Below, piece by piece: positions 1-6,054 of a stretch of DNA of 8,129 nucleotides (position 1 is the stretch's first letter; each line of letters opens with the position of its first letter). The position numbers and the translations under genes are program-made. The notes under the pieces are model-generated. The model was given only the letters and a program-made list of their open reading frames with translations. It was not told the origin of the DNA and made no database searches. Source of the stretch: Candidatus Caccocola faecipullorum (GTDB lineage: Bacteria; Synergistota; Synergistia; Synergistales; Synergistaceae); contig DVKA01000062.1 in assembly GCA_018716365.1 (NCBI GenBank), positions 1 to 8,129 of the forward strand, given 5' to 3'.

Positions 1-1
1 G

Positions 2-811
2 GCGAACGCGATAAAGAGCGGCGTAAAGACCGCCGCCGAAGCAGCCGAGAAAATAGGCGAAGGCCTTCAGGCTTTCTGCGTCCCCGGCTCCGTCGCGGAC
101 CAGCGCAAAGTCGGCCTCGGCCACGGCAACCTCGCGGCGATGCTGCTGCGCGAAGAGACGAAATGCTTCTGCTTCCTCGCGGGACACGAGTCGTTCGCCG
201 CGGCGGAAGGCGCGATAGGTATCGCGCGCACTGCGAACAAGGTCCGTAAAGAGCCGCTCCGCGTAATACTCAACGGCCTCGGCAAGGACGCGGCCTACAT
301 CATCTCGCGCATCAACGGCTTCACCTCCGTCGAGACGAAGTACGACTACTTCACAGGCGAGCTGAAAATAGTCAGCGAGCGCGCCTTCTCCGACGGTGAC
401 AAAGCGAAGGTCAAATGCTACGGCGCCGACGACGTCAGCGAAGGCGTAGCGATAATGATCCACGAGGGCGTAGACGTATCCATCACCGGCAACTCGACGA
501 ACCCGACGCGCTTCCAGCACCCCGTCGCCGGAACCTACAAAAAATGGGCAAACGAGCACGGCAAGAAATACTTCTCCGTCGCCTCGGGCGGCGGCACGGG
601 ACGCACGCTGCACCCCGACAACATGGCCGCCGGCCCCGCAAGCTACGGAATGACCGACACGATGGGCCGCATGCACAGCGACGCGCAGTTCGCGGGCAGC
701 TCCTCAGTCCCCGCGCACGTCGACATGATGGGCCTCATCGGCATGGGCAACAACCCGATGGTCGGAGCCTCCGTCGCGGTAGCGGTAGCGGTCGAAGAGG
801 CTATGAAATAA
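2..811 (+). CDS. GGGtGRT-family protein, 5' end cut off by the window
   Basis: The reading frame is open from base 2, with no start codon inside the window that should be trusted, so the N-terminus lies upstream; 269 codons are visible before the TAA at 809-811. The ATG at 140 is internal, because in-frame coding sequence with the same composition continues upstream of it. The name-giving motif GGGTGRT is encoded at 587-607, preceded by a KYFSVASG stretch and followed by LHPDNMAAGPASYG. From memory this matches the Pfam family of about 330 residues named for the motif, found mainly in anaerobes. Its biochemical role is not established. I recall it often sitting next to an IscU/NifU-like iron-sulfur scaffold gene, but that neighbour would lie outside the window. 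The C-terminus is glycine- and alanine-rich with a VAVAVAV run, and no membrane segment is evident. The family assignment is firm; no function is claimed. Confidence 0.88.
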   Translation, partial: ANAIKSGVKTAAEAAEKIGEGLQAFCVPGSVADQRKVGLGHGNLAAMLLREETKCFCFLAGHESFAAAEGAIGIARTANKVRKEPLRVILNGLGKDAAYIISRINGFTSVETKYDYFTGELKIVSERAFSDGDKAKVKCYGADDVSEGVAIMIHEGVDVSITGNSTNPTRFQHPVAGTYKKWANEHGKKYFSVASGGGTGRTLHPDNMAAGPASYGMTDTMGRMHSDAQFAGSSSVPAHVDMMGLIGMGNNPMVGASVAVAVAVEEAMK

Positions 812-847
812 CCTCAGCCATAAAATTAACACAGCGACGCACAACAG

Positions 848-876
848 AGCCGGAAGCCGCGCACTTCCGGCTTTTT
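848..876 (+). terminator. Rho-independent terminator after the GGGtGRT gene
   Basis: A perfect 9-bp inverted repeat (AGCCGGAAG at 848-856, CTTCCGGCT at 864-872) encloses a 7-base loop and runs into five T residues (872-876). It lies 37 bases past the stop codon and separates this gene from the hydrolase promoter. Confidence 0.88.
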
Positions 877-951
877 GGCATTTCCGTTCTCTCCATCATA
901 TCCGTAAAACCAAGCAAAAATAATTTATAAAATAAACGAAACGCCATAGTA

Positions 952-960
952 TGGTATAAT
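952..960 (+). promoter_or_regulatory. Extended -10 promoter of the hydrolase gene
   Basis: TGGTATAAT is a consensus TATAAT (955-960) with the upstream TGn of an extended -10 element. It sits in an AT-rich stretch that contrasts with the surrounding GC-rich DNA. The position 17 bases further upstream (about 932-937) does not resemble TTGACA, which is tolerated in extended -10 promoters. Transcription would start near 967, leaving a leader of about 37 bases with an AAGGAGG ribosome-binding site at 989-995. Confidence 0.75.
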
Positions 961-1003
961 TATTCTACTAACTATAACAGAAATAAATAAGGAGGCGAAA
1001 GCG

Positions 1004-1900
1004 ATGGCGGCCACGATGACTACCAAGTATCTCGAAGTTCCCGGCGGTTTTGTTACACTCAGCGTTTACGGACGTGAGGGCGAGGGCGGCATTCCGGCGC
1101 TCTACATCCACGGAGGTCCCGGCGGCAACAAGGAGTCGTTCCGCCCAATGGCGGAACGTATTGCGGAAGACCGCGCCGTCTACCTGTACGACCAGATAGG
1201 ATGCGACGAAAAATCCCATACGGGAGAAGAGTCGCTCTGGACCACCGACAGATACGTCGAGGAGCTCAACCAAGTCATAGCCTCGATAGGTGCGCCGAAG
1301 ATACACCTCATCGGGCGCTCTTGGGGCGCGTACCTTGCGGCCCGCCACGTGCTCGACACGCCCCAGAGCCCGGCTATCTCCATCACCATGATAAGCCCGC
1401 TCGTAAGCACGCGCATATGGCTCGCCGACGCGAAACAGCGCCTTGCGGAGCTCGGCGAAGGCTGCCTTGAAGAGGTCGAGCTGTGCGAGCGTGAGCACCA
1501 CTTCGACGGCTACCGCTATCAGGAGATAATACGTAAATACGAGGCGAATTTCCGCTACCGCACGGCGACAGTCGAAAGACCTGGCCACATGGCGACGCCG
1601 CTGAAGCCGAAGAGCTACTCCGGCACGCGCGTCTACCGCCATATGTGGGGGCCGAGCGAATTCACCTGCGAAGGCACGCTCAAGGACCTCGACATAACGG
1701 ACAGGCTCCACAGCATAAGGATCTCCGTCCTCTTCGTCTGCGGCGAGTTCGACCAGGTGCGCCAGCAGACCTGCGAATACTACCGCTCGCTGATCCCTGG
1801 CTCGCGCATGGCCGTGATACCCGACGCCTCGCAGACCTCATACCTCGAACAGCCAAATATCTTCTACTGGACGCTGCGGAATTTCTTCGAATGCTTCTAG
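1004..1900 (+). CDS. Proline iminopeptidase-like alpha/beta hydrolase (S33 type) with altered catalytic triad
   Basis: The 298-residue product has the usual length and layout of proline iminopeptidases, cytosolic serine peptidases that remove N-terminal proline from peptides. HGGPG (residues 36-40) forms the oxyanion-hole region, DQIGC follows, and GRSWGA places the nucleophile at Ser106. MWGPSEF and TLKDLDITDRL are family-typical cap and core segments, and GEFDQ places the acid at Asp250. Where the family has its catalytic histidine (usually SHMP before LEQP) this protein reads SQTSYLEQP, so residue 277 is Gln (codon CAG at 1832-1834). The start is supported by AAGGAGG eight bases upstream. 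No signal peptide is seen. The gene has its own promoter and terminator, so it appears monocistronic. The fold assignment is strong; peptidase activity is doubtful unless another histidine substitutes. It could be a pseudoenzyme or a binding protein. Confidence 0.85.
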   Translation: MAATMTTKYLEVPGGFVTLSVYGREGEGGIPALYIHGGPGGNKESFRPMAERIAEDRAVYLYDQIGCDEKSHTGEESLWTTDRYVEELNQVIASIGAPKIHLIGRSWGAYLAARHVLDTPQSPAISITMISPLVSTRIWLADAKQRLAELGEGCLEEVELCEREHHFDGYRYQEIIRKYEANFRYRTATVERPGHMATPLKPKSYSGTRVYRHMWGPSEFTCEGTLKDLDITDRLHSIRISVLFVCGEFDQVRQQTCEYYRSLIPGSRMAVIPDASQTSYLEQPNIFYWTLRNFFECF

Positions 1901-1917
1901 CCGCGTAAAACAAGCGC

Positions 1918-1949
1918 AAAAAGGAAGGGCGCGCCCCCTTCCTTTTTTT
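1918..1949 (+). terminator. Rho-independent terminator after the hydrolase gene
   Basis: AAGGAAGGG at 1921-1929 pairs with CCCTTCCTT at 1936-1944 around a short GC loop and continues into a T tract ending at 1949. The preceding A run at 1918-1922 can extend the pairing. It starts 17 bases after the TAG stop at 1898-1900. Confidence 0.88.
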
Positions 1950-1970
1950 ATGCCATGCAGCCGCACGCAG

Positions 1971-1990
1971 TTTTTGCAGACCTGCAAAAA
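1971..1990. repeat. 20-bp inverted repeat, candidate operator upstream of padR-type gene
   Basis: TTTTTGCAG and CTGCAAAAA are perfect 9-base arms separated by only two bases (AC). The two-base gap makes an RNA hairpin unlikely, and A residues rather than T follow, so it does not look like a terminator. Dyad symmetry on double-stranded DNA suits a dimeric regulator. A further TGCAAAAAAA half-site lies at 2004-2013. The PadR-type gene starts 103 bases downstream. That this repeat is its operator is inference. Confidence 0.45.
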
Positions 1991-2049
1991 ACGCCTCCGC
2001 CGGTGCAAAAAAATAATTTTCGCCAGCTTTCTATTTTTTTCAGCCTCTG

Positions 2050-2061
2050 CTAATATATTAG
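2050..2061 (+). promoter_or_regulatory. 12-bp palindrome overlapping a possible -10 region of the PadR-led operon
   Basis: CTAATATATTAG is a perfect palindrome 32 bases before the PadR start codon, in an AT-rich gap. It includes TAATAT and TATATT, both acceptable -10 hexamers. About 17 bases upstream of TAATAT the sequence is TTTCTA (2028-2033), a poor -35 match. A palindrome over the -10 would fit autorepression by the PadR-type protein encoded immediately downstream, but neither the promoter nor the operator role is shown by sequence alone. Confidence 0.4.
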
Positions 2062-2093
2062 ACAAACTCCAGTAAACAGCGAGGTATGACGAA

Positions 2094-2459
2094 ATGAAAA
2101 AATGCGCCTGCCGCGGATCGTTTCTCGAAAGATTCATACAGCCTTCGATACTTCTGCTCCTAAACGAAGAGCCGATGCACGGCTTCTCGATTCTCAAAAA
2201 ACTCTACAAAAGCGACGTGATGGATTACAGCAGCATAGACCCGACCGGGCTTTACCGGACGCTCAAAAAAATGGAAGAATCCGGGCTGCTTGTCTCCCGC
2301 ATCGAAGCGGACGGCGGCCTTCAGGCGAAGCGCGTCTATGAAATCACCGACGAAGGGCGCGTCTGCCTCGTCTTCTGGCGCGCGACGCTGCTGGACTACC
2401 GCGACCGCATAGACCGCCTCGCCCAGGCCATACCGGAAACCATAGACGACGGGATGTAA
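2094..2459 (+). CDS. PadR-family winged-helix transcriptional regulator with N-terminal CxC
   Basis: This 121-residue protein has the PadR N-terminal winged helix: an FIQPSILLLLNEEPMHGFSI core (about residues 14-33), the recognition region IDPTGLYRTLKKMEESGLL, a wing with SRIEADGGLQAKRVYEIT, and a short C-terminal helix for dimerisation. The length fits small, subfamily s2-like PadR proteins. Cysteines 4 and 6 form a CxC directly before the winged helix, which could bind a metal or sense thiol/redox state; this is inference. The start ATG is preceded by GAGG at 2081-2084, nine bases away. The gene leads a co-directional cluster with no terminator before 6961, so it most likely controls the importer and enzymes downstream and perhaps itself through the palindromes at 1971-1990 and 2050-2061. 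The effector is unknown. Confidence 0.88.
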   Translation: MKKCACRGSFLERFIQPSILLLLNEEPMHGFSILKKLYKSDVMDYSSIDPTGLYRTLKKMEESGLLVSRIEADGGLQAKRVYEITDEGRVCLVFWRATLLDYRDRIDRLAQAIPETIDDGM

Positions 2460-2530
2460 CGGAAGGCGCGGAGGCGGAGGAAGGCTTACGCGCCGAACAT
2501 GGAACTATAAAGGCATCGGAGGAAAAGCAA

Positions 2531-2635
2531 ATGAATGAGACGCTTGAAAAAACAAAAAGCGGCGCGGAGTTGAGACGCGACGCTCTGGAGCCGCCGGCGG
2601 TTCCCGCAGGCTGGGAATGGACTGGGAGGAATTAA
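2531..2635 (+). CDS. Small ORF of 34 codons, coupled to the DUF5714-like gene
   Basis: An ATG at 2531 opens a 34-codon frame ending TAA at 2633-2635, one base before the ATG of the next gene at 2637. It has a strong Shine-Dalgarno GGAGG at 2518-2522, eight bases upstream, which is hard to explain unless something is translated here. The peptide begins MNETLEKTKSG, is charged in its first half, and ends in a proline-rich segment and GWEWTGRN. It has no signal peptide, membrane segment or cysteine. It could be a genuine small protein or a leader peptide coupling translation to the next gene, whose own GGGAGGA (2624-2630) lies within this ORF. I do not recognise it. Confidence 0.5.
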   Translation: MNETLEKTKSGAELRRDALEPPAVPAGWEWTGRN

Positions 2636-2636
2636 A

Positions 2637-3254
2637 ATGGCGGCTGACTGCGGAAACGACAGGAGTTTTGACATAATAACGGCGCGGTGTCTCGAATATT
2701 ACCGCGCGCCGAAGGGACGAGGCCCTATGGACGTCGTCGCGGAGGTCATGAACGACGCGAGCTTCCCGATGCACAACTTCGCGCATCACTATCTCGTGCC
2801 GGCGGTGCTGATGGCGGAGGGCTGCCTCAGGGACGAAACGCCGGAGGCGGAGTTCGGGAAGAAGCTCGACGAGGTGCGCCGGCGCGCGCGCAACGTGCTG
2901 CCCGCATTCTGCGGCCTCTACGGGGCCTGCGGCGCGGCTGTCGGCTGCGGCATCTTCATGAGCGTCTATACCGGGACGACGCCGCTTTCGAAGGATACGT
3001 GGAGCCTCTGCAACTACGCGACGGCGGGCGCGCTCTCCGAAATGGCGAAGCTCGGCGGCCCGCGCTGCTGCAAGCGCAACACCTTCGCGGCGCTGCTTTT
3101 CATGAAAAAATACATAGCGCAGCACCTCGGCACTGTCATCGGCGTGCCGGACGGCATACTGTGCCGCTACAACAAATTCAACAACGAATGCCTCAAGGAC
3201 GAATGCCCATTCTACGAAAAGGACGGCGGCGCCTCTCGGGAGCTTCGCGCATAA
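2637..3254 (+). CDS. DUF5714-like cysteine-rich protein
   Basis: This 205-residue soluble protein has no signal peptide. The centre carries FCGLYGACGAAVGCGIFMSVYTGTTPLS-like sequence (about 91-118), then SLCNYAT (123-129) and GGPRCCKRN (140-148). I recognise these as the hallmark motifs of DUF5714, a family of unknown function in anaerobic bacteria and archaea (identification from memory). Twelve cysteines occur at residues 5, 18, 63, 92, 98, 104, 125, 144, 145, 176, 185 and 190; the last three form C-x8-C-x4-C, and HNFAHH (46-51) adds histidines. This composition suggests metal or iron-sulfur binding or thiol chemistry, which is inference. The start is fixed by GGGAGGA six bases upstream. 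It lies one base after the small ORF and 25 bases before the importer gene, so it probably acts in the same pathway as the transported solute. Confidence 0.75.
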   Translation: MAADCGNDRSFDIITARCLEYYRAPKGRGPMDVVAEVMNDASFPMHNFAHHYLVPAVLMAEGCLRDETPEAEFGKKLDEVRRRARNVLPAFCGLYGACGAAVGCGIFMSVYTGTTPLSKDTWSLCNYATAGALSEMAKLGGPRCCKRNTFAALLFMKKYIAQHLGTVIGVPDGILCRYNKFNNECLKDECPFYEKDGGASRELRA

Positions 3255-3279
3255 ACCTCATCAGATGGAGAGAAAAACG

Positions 3280-4314
3280 ATGAAAAATATTTTTTACGCC
3301 ACAGCGCTCGTGCTGCTGATATTTTTGCCCTCATCCGCACGCGCCGGAGACACGGAGCTGCGCGTCGGCAACATGGGCAACAGCATAAAGCCCGCGATGG
3401 TCGTGCTCGCCCACGAAATGGGCTACTATAGGGACGAAGGGCTCGACGTCAGGCTCATGCAGATTTCGAACCTCAACGAAGGCGTTACGGCGCTCCAGCT
3501 AGGCAACAAGCTCGACATACTTTCGCTCGGGGTCATTCCATCGCTGACCTACGCCGCGAAGGGCGCGGGGCTCGTGATTTACGGCGGGACGATAGCGGAG
3601 GGATGCCAGGGAGTCACTCTGCCGGAGAATAAGGACAAGTACCGCGACATAAAAAATTTCAAGGGCAAGAAGGTCGCCGTCCACCGTCCCGAGACGGGAC
3701 AGATGATAATGCGCGCGAAGATGCGCGAGGCCGGCCTCGACCTTGAGAAAGATGTGGAGATAATACAGCTCGACGGCTTTCAGGCGATAATAGAGGCCGT
3801 CTCGAAGGGCATGGCGGACATAGGCTTCGTGAACAGCGGCTTCGGCCTCATCGCCGAGAAGCGCGGACTTGCGATAGCCTTCAACATCAAGGAGGTCGCG
3901 CCGAACGCAGTCTGCTGCCGTCAGACTGCGTCGCGCGAGGTTTTCGAGAAGAAGCGCGGCGCGCTGGTCAAGTTCCAGATCGCCAACCTGCGCGCCTATA
4001 AGCTGATGCTCGACGACCCCGATACCGCCGTGGCGAAGCTCATGGCCTTCTCTGGCCAGCCGGAGGACTACGTCAGATACTGCCTCTACTCCGAGGTCAT
4101 GGTGATAACGATGGACCCCGCGGTGAACAGGATTAAGGATTTCTACAAGGTCATGGAGGCCAACGGCGACCTGCCGAAGGGCTATAAGGCGGACATTTCG
4201 GACAACGTCGACTCGGGCGTGTACAGAGAGGCGCTCGACGAAGCGATGAAGCGCTGGCCCGACTGCGAATATTTCAAGAAAATGGACGCGGAGTTCGCCG
4301 CCAACAATCTTTAG
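3280..4314 (+). CDS. ABC importer periplasmic solute-binding protein, NMT1/SsuA/TauA-like
   Basis: The 344-residue protein starts with a cleavable Sec signal: KN, a hydrophobic core (residues 4-16), and SARA followed by GD as a likely cleavage site after Ala22. There is no lipobox cysteine, so the product should be free in the periplasm of a diderm. The mature part begins ELRVGNMGNSIKPAMVVLAH and continues with a GYYRDEGLDVRL segment, LNEGVTALQLGNKLDILSLG and FKGKKVAVHRPETGQMIMR, the usual two-lobe pattern of NMT1/SsuA/TauA-type proteins. These bind sulfonates, pyrimidine precursors, nitrate, aromatic acids and others; the ligand here is not predictable. Adjacent cysteines 212 and 213 (AVCCRQ) and Cys109 are unusual for the family. 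I chose ATG 3280 over the in-frame ATG at 3265 because GGAGAG at 3267-3272 is seven bases upstream of it and the signal peptide then begins normally. Confidence 0.87.
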   Translation: MKNIFYATALVLLIFLPSSARAGDTELRVGNMGNSIKPAMVVLAHEMGYYRDEGLDVRLMQISNLNEGVTALQLGNKLDILSLGVIPSLTYAAKGAGLVIYGGTIAEGCQGVTLPENKDKYRDIKNFKGKKVAVHRPETGQMIMRAKMREAGLDLEKDVEIIQLDGFQAIIEAVSKGMADIGFVNSGFGLIAEKRGLAIAFNIKEVAPNAVCCRQTASREVFEKKRGALVKFQIANLRAYKLMLDDPDTAVAKLMAFSGQPEDYVRYCLYSEVMVITMDPAVNRIKDFYKVMEANGDLPKGYKADISDNVDSGVYREALDEAMKRWPDCEYFKKMDAEFAANNL

Positions 4315-4318
4315 CGTC

Positions 4319-5101
4319 ATGGATGCGCCCTTCGCCGTCGAAGCGGAAAATATATTTTTCAGCTACGCCTCGGAGCTTCCGGTGCTCCGGGGCCTTTCCA
4401 TGCGCGTCGAACGCGGCTGCTTCGCCTGCGTGCTGGGCCACAGCGGATGCGGCAAGAGCACGCTGCTGAACCTCGTCATGGGGCTTTCGCGCCCGTCGTC
4501 CGGCGTCATAAAAATCAACGGTGCTGAGGCCGAAGGGCCCGGGACGGACAGGGCGATAGTCTTTCAGGACTGTTCGCTTTTCCCGTGGATGACGGCGCAG
4601 GAGAACGTCGCCTTCGCAATACGCCACGCGCGTAAAATTACAAAACAGGCCTCGTCCGCGCTCGCGGCGGATTTTCTGTCGCAGGTCGGCCTCTACGAGA
4701 GCCGCGGCAAATATCCGAACCAGCTCTCCGGCGGCATGAAACAGCGCGTAGCGATAGCGCGCGCGCTCGCGATGGACTCCGATATATGGCTTTTCGACGA
4801 GCCGTTCAGCGCGCTCGACCCGCAGATGCGCCGCTCGCTCCAGTCGCTCGTCTCCGGCCTTGCGAAGTGCGGGAAGCCGCGCACGGTGCTCTTTGTAACG
4901 CACAACGTCGACGAAGCAGTGACGCTCGGCGAGAGGATACTTTTCATGAACGGCGGCGTTATAAGCGGAGACTTCGACGTGCCCTTCGGCTACCCGCGCG
5001 TACTGGAGGAGATAGCGGGCACGCAGGAGTATTTCTCGCTCGTCAGCCGCCTCGCGGAGCGATTCTGCGACGCGGGGCGAGCGAAGGAGGCGAGACAGTG
5101 A
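4319..5101 (+). CDS. ABC importer ATP-binding protein, SsuB/TauB-like
   Basis: This 260-residue ATPase has every motif of an active nucleotide-binding domain: Walker A GHSGCGKST (40-48), Q-loop FQDCSLFPW, signature LSGGM (136-140), Walker B ending in DE (Asp160, Glu161), D-loop SALD, and the switch histidine His195 in VTHNVDEA. The FPWMTAQENV segment after the Q-loop is typical of the nitrate/sulfonate/taurine importer group. It would dimerise on the cytoplasmic face of the permease and power uptake of the solute captured by the upstream binding protein. The start lies four bases after the stop of that gene without a clear Shine-Dalgarno, which points to translational coupling. The C-terminal part after residue 220 is a short helical extension of unknown role. 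Confidence 0.93.
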   Translation: MDAPFAVEAENIFFSYASELPVLRGLSMRVERGCFACVLGHSGCGKSTLLNLVMGLSRPSSGVIKINGAEAEGPGTDRAIVFQDCSLFPWMTAQENVAFAIRHARKITKQASSALAADFLSQVGLYESRGKYPNQLSGGMKQRVAIARALAMDSDIWLFDEPFSALDPQMRRSLQSLVSGLAKCGKPRTVLFVTHNVDEAVTLGERILFMNGGVISGDFDVPFGYPRVLEEIAGTQEYFSLVSRLAERFCDAGRAKEARQ

Positions 5102-6000
5102 AGCGCGCCGTCCTCATAACGCAGTCGGCCTTCGCCGCGCTGCTGGCCCTCGTGCTTTACAACAGCCGCGGGGAGCTTTCCGGCTGCGCGATGTACCTCG
5201 CCGCCCTAGCGCTGATAGAGTGCTTCTACGCCGCGCAGATACTGCGCAGGCGCGAGGCGGCGGCGCAGTGCTCCGCGATAGCGTGCGCCGCGCTTCTCGC
5301 GCTCGCCGCGTGGGAGCTCTCCGCCGTGAACCTGAAAATAGCGAACCCGATACTTCTGCCGCCGCCGCGCGACGTCTTTCAGGCATTCTGGGACTGCCGC
5401 GAACTGATGGCTCGCGGAATATTCTCGTCGCTCGCGCTGCTCTGCGCCAGCATGGCGATCGCGCTCGCGGCGGGCGTGACGCTCGGCCTCTTCACAGGGA
5501 TGTCGCCGTTCCTGCGCGGCGTCTTTCTGCCCATCGCCAAGGTGCTCAGCCCGATACCGCCCGTGATATACAGCCCCTACGCCGTGGCGCTGATGCCGAC
5601 CTTCCGCAGCGCCGCGGCCGCGATAATCATCCTCGGCATATTCTGGCCGACTTTCATGGGGATAATCAACCGCGCTGCCTCGATGGACCAGCGTATAATA
5701 AATTCGGCGCGGGCGCTCGGCCTGACGCGCTCAGAGATGATTTTCCAGATAATGATGCCATACCTCTTCCACGGCATAATGGCCGGCCTGCACGTGACGC
5801 TCTCGACCTCGTTCCTGCTGCTCACGATGGCGGAGATGATGGGCGCGTCAAGCGGCCTCGGCTACTTTATAAAAAATTACTCCGACTACGCGAACTACAC
5901 CAACGTCATAGCCGGAATAATACTCATCGGCGTCGTCGTAAGCCTGCTGAACGCCCTGCTGAGCTACTCGGAAAAGAAACTCGTGCGCTGGAAGGAATAG
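5098..6000 (+). CDS. ABC importer permease, SsuC/TauC-like, with extended N-terminus
   Basis: Translation should begin at GTG 5098, which overlaps the ATPase stop in GTGA and has AAGGAGG at 5084-5090, seven bases upstream. The longer open frame reaching back to 4786 is only a shadow inside the ATPase gene. The 300-residue product has the BPD_transp_1 core. NPILLPPPRDVF (83-94) is the landmark that precedes the core, followed by several hydrophobic helices and the EAA-type cytoplasmic loop from about SARALG (203-208) to Pro220, which docks on the ATPase. SsuC/TauC permeases are usually about 250-275 residues, with the landmark about 45 residues earlier. Here two to three extra hydrophobic segments (about 4-21, 28-47, 58-76) precede it. 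It ends in a charged KKLVRWKE tail. It completes the importer with the two upstream genes. Confidence 0.9.
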   Translation: MKRAVLITQSAFAALLALVLYNSRGELSGCAMYLAALALIECFYAAQILRRREAAAQCSAIACAALLALAAWELSAVNLKIANPILLPPPRDVFQAFWDCRELMARGIFSSLALLCASMAIALAAGVTLGLFTGMSPFLRGVFLPIAKVLSPIPPVIYSPYAVALMPTFRSAAAAIIILGIFWPTFMGIINRAASMDQRIINSARALGLTRSEMIFQIMMPYLFHGIMAGLHVTLSTSFLLLTMAEMMGASSGLGYFIKNYSDYANYTNVIAGIILIGVVVSLLNALLSYSEKKLVRWKE

Positions 6001-6054
6001 GGCCGCGGGCTTTCAAATGGAAATAAAAAACGGAATGAAAGGCGGTACGGAACA

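Noticed and set aside
1971..1990. Inverted repeat read as a second terminator
   Set aside because: The two-base spacer leaves no viable loop, the GC core is four pairs, and the 3' side is followed by A rather than T residues.
3265..3279. Start of the binding protein at ATG 3265
   Set aside because: It lacks an upstream Shine-Dalgarno, and the GGAGAG within this stretch serves the ATG at 3280, which gives a normal signal peptide.
4786..5097. Upstream extension of the permease frame to an ATG at 4786
   Set aside because: It would overlap the ATPase gene by over 300 bases with arginine/alanine-rich sequence. GTG at 5098 has an ideal AAGGAGG and the common GTGA overlap.
6001..6054. SAM or cobalamin riboswitch, or separate promoter, before the methyltransferase
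   Set aside because: The gap is only 54 bases, too short for either riboswitch, and it shows no terminator hairpin or clear -10/-35 pair.
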